DNA from: a virus
Length of the DNA: 29,538 nt
Reading direction: 5' to 3' (one strand)
IMG/VR virus record: IMGVR_UViG_3300047365_000288
Location: 1-29,538 of that record
In this document: positions 27,670 through 29,538 of the stretch, piece by piece
How positions within the stretch are numbered: position 1 is the stretch's first letter
Layout of the letters: the number at the start of each line of letters is the position of its first letter
Program-made: the position numbers and the translations under genes
The notes under the pieces: model-generated
The model's database searches: none
What the model was told of the DNA's origin: nothing
The model's input: only the letters and a program-made list of their open reading frames with translations

Positions 27670-29538
27670 TTATGCAAAGTTACCTGTTGCAATTTCACCT
27701 GTATTTAGTACAGTTACTCTCGATACTAGAATCTCAAGACCTTTAACTGGTTCTACGAATGTATCTAAAATACCCATGTTGTTATCAATAACATCTGTTG
27801 TGTTATTTGATGTGTCCATGATATTCTTATAGTCGTATACACCACCATCTTTTTTCACTGATTCCATGAAGTTATCAGCTAAAGTTTTGATCTCTAATCT
27901 AGTTTGAGCACTGTTGAACTCAAATAGGTAGTTTTTAAGAATTTCAGCTAAACCATCTTCAATATAGATAAGAACTTCTCTTACGTGTGCTGAAGATAAA
28001 GCTGATTGAATTCCTTGTTGTGCAGTTTTATTACCTTTGATTGTTAAACCAACGCCTCTTTCAAATACGATTGGGTTGTAACCAAATGGCTCAAGTACGT
28101 CTCTGTCATTCTTGTCGAATGCAAATTCTAGAGACTGAACACCTGTTCCACCTACAACACCTCTTCTTGGGCCTGCGATGATTGACCATGGTAATGCATC
28201 TAAATATTTATCGATATAGTTGTTAGATACGTAAGCTGCTGGTGGAATAACTTTAGTTCTACCGTTCTCAATTACATTAAGACCAGGACCGTAGTAGAAT
28301 GCGTAGTTTGCACCTTCGTTGATCGATGGTAATGTGTATAATTGAGTTGGGTTATTTTCTAAGTTACCTCCAGTTGCTACGTGATTTACACTAAATCCAT
28401 AAGGAGCGGTTGAATCTTTGAAAGAAGGATTAGTTGATGCTTTAAATTCTTTCACCATTGGTGCATTAAGAATTGCTGAAGCATTTTGTCTTTCCTTACA
28501 TAGGAATGATAATTCTTCTTTATTTAAGATACCACCGTTTTCTAATGAACCGAATGTATCAACAACATATCTGAATGTAATGTTATCTTTATCTACTAAA
28601 GCGTTACCTAAACCAGTACCTGGCTTAATTGCTGTTAGTAATTCTGCAATAGATTTTGTAGTTTGAGTTGCTCCTTCTAATGGGAATGTCTTATAGAATC
28701 CACCTGCATCCTCGTATCTCTTAAGAGCATATTCTGGTCTTGAAGATACTGGTCTATGAGTTTCAAATCTATAGTAAGTTGAACCATTTTCAACAGATCT
28801 CTTAATTGACTTAATTCTAGATAGTTTACCATCATCACCAGGTACATACATACCTACTTTAATTGGTTGGTTACCATTAGAATCTACTGGGAAGTAAACA
28901 TCACCTGTTTTAGAGAAGTTAAATCTTCCAGCTTCAGCACCACCAAAATCCCAGCCGTCACCAGCTAATGTTGGGAACATTACTGTTCTTGCATTAGGCT
29001 GTAAAGACCATGATTTGAATTGGCTAGATACTGCTCTCTGCTTAACTCCTAATGAAGTTAAGTTTGCACCAGCATAATCTGCACTAAATCCAACAGAACC
29101 TGAAGGAGATACTGTAGTAATACCTGTTCCTCCGTCTACTGTTACATCATTAATTGCAACATATTCTCCAGCGTTTTCTGATAATAAGAAGTAGTTTCCA
29201 CCACTCTGTAAGTTACCATAAGCATAAGGAGCTTCAGATAAAATTAAGTTACCGTTAGCATCTACTGTAATAGTAATTCCATTTTGCCATGTTGCAGCAT
29301 TTGCATCAGAGAATTTCTCGTAAGATTTAGAAATTGGTCCGTTAGCTTCGATAATAATACCTTCGTTAACATTAATTGGAGTAATTCCTGTAATTTTTAC
29401 ATATTCTCCAGTAACTGAAGCATTTAAGTACTTTTCGTTATTAAGATCAGCTGCAAAAGTATTAGCATCTAAACCTGTTCCTGTAATAGTCATTACAGAA
29501 CCATCAACAGCAACAATACCTGAAACTGTAGTAAAGTC
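27670..29538 (-). CDS. tail sheath protein (gp18-like), N-terminus outside window
   Basis: The frame is open to the window edge, so the true start lies beyond it; an internal ATG at 29493 is not the start. 622 residues are visible (T4 gp18 has 659). The C-terminal third has the sheath signature: GYNPIVFERGVGLTIKGNKT, the helix AHVREVLIYIEDGLAEILKN, YLFEFNSAQTRLEIKTLADN and a final beta-strand exchange segment ending TGEIATGNFA. The N-terminal two-thirds are beta-rich inserted domains with Gly/Asn/Thr turns, the outer variable region of myovirus sheaths. Hexamer rings surround the tube and contract at infection. It shares the operon with the tube gene but the TATAAATA between them allows separate control. 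Confidence 0.93.
   Translation of the reverse strand, partial: DFTTVSGIVAVDGSVMTITGTGLDANTFAADLNNEKYLNASVTGEYVKITGITPINVNEGIIIEANGPISKSYEKFSDANAATWQNGITITVDANGNLILSEAPYAYGNLQSGGNYFLLSENAGEYVAINDVTVDGGTGITTVSPSGSVGFSADYAGANLTSLGVKQRAVSSQFKSWSLQPNARTVMFPTLAGDGWDFGGAEAGRFNFSKTGDVYFPVDSNGNQPIKVGMYVPGDDGKLSRIKSIKRSVENGSTYYRFETHRPVSSRPEYALKRYEDAGGFYKTFPLEGATQTTKSIAELLTAIKPGTGLGNALVDKDNITFRYVVDTFGSLENGGILNKEELSFLCKERQNASAILNAPMVKEFKASTNPSFKDSTAPYGFSVNHVATGGNLENNPTQLYTLPSINEGANYAFYYGPGLNVIENGRTKVIPPAAYVSNNYIDKYLDALPWSIIAGPRRGVVGGTGVQSLEFAFDKNDRDVLEPFGYNPIVFERGVGLTIKGNKTAQQGIQSALSSAHVREVLIYIEDGLAEILKNYLFEFNSAQTRLEIKTLADNFMESVKKDGGVYDYKNIMDTSNNTTDVIDNNMGILDTFVEPVKGLEILVSRVTVLNTGEIATGNFA

Overview
The window is a piece of a large, AT-rich, tailed-phage genome of the contractile-tail (myovirus, broadly T4-like) type, whose host was most likely a marine Bacteroidetes/Flavobacteriia bacterium. 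The phage call rests on a tail sheath, a tail tube, gp26-like and gp51-like baseplate/tail assembly proteins and a tape measure protein in canonical order, followed by dozens of small, overlapping genes, phage-type metabolic genes and a tRNA cluster. The host call rests on a protein with a type IX secretion (T9SS) type B sorting domain, GCTD-type Cys-rich repeats known from marine flavobacteria, Bacteroidetes-like promoter boxes (TAnnTTTG-type), and starts that mostly lack a clear Shine-Dalgarno sequence.

Layout. (1) 1-5229 is an export/surface module: a leftward secreted PA14-domain protein cut by the window edge, a divergent promoter with a structured leader, a rightward secreted M43 metalloprotease with a T9SS sorting domain, a lipoprotein, a strong bidirectional terminator, a leftward outer-membrane beta-barrel and a rightward unknown gene. 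(2) 5221-12758, all leftward: MarC membrane protein, a TagD-like cytidylyltransferase, a YfiM-like protein, serine hydroxymethyltransferase, a DUF2805 protein, an epimerase and a GT25 glycosyltransferase, a pair of DUF2589-type proteins, a run of small zinc-ribbon and one-helix membrane proteins, and methylglyoxal synthase. (3) 12282-13380 is an RNA region: tRNA-Pro(UGG), tRNA-Arg(UCU), tRNA-Leu(UAA), two aberrant tRNA-like elements and a folded spacer. (4) 13381-21823: a gene whose 5' end is duplicated, IMPDH/GMP reductase, an ECF-type sigma factor, a metallophosphoesterase-fold protein that has lost its metal ligands, a PD-(D/E)xK nuclease-like protein, guanylate kinase, a quinone-reductase-like flavoprotein, an Fpg/Nei DNA glycosylase, tRNA-Ser(UGA), a KTSC protein and many microproteins. 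(5) 21872-29538, leftward in the order sheath, tube, ribbon-helix-helix protein, gp26-like, gp51-like, tape measure: the tail module.

How it may work together. SHMT, IMPDH/GMP reductase and guanylate kinase would feed nucleotide synthesis; the epimerase, GT25 and cytidylyltransferase would make or attach a surface or virion glycan; the exported proteins would use the host Sec and T9SS machinery during infection. A 55-bp promoter-like element occurs three times, before the tRNA cluster, before the sigma-factor gene and before a 38-residue microprotein. Exact T4-late-like TATAAATA boxes precede the tail tube and one DUF2589-type gene. The most striking points are the T9SS-tagged protease on a phage, a prfB-like +1 frameshift arrangement (CTT TAA) at the gp26/gp51 junction upstream of the tape measure, the three-copy promoter family, the dead phosphoesterase and the aberrant tRNA-like genes. 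Fourteen or so genes are under 80 codons and were read by hand; their reality rests mainly on tight start/stop overlaps with neighbours.
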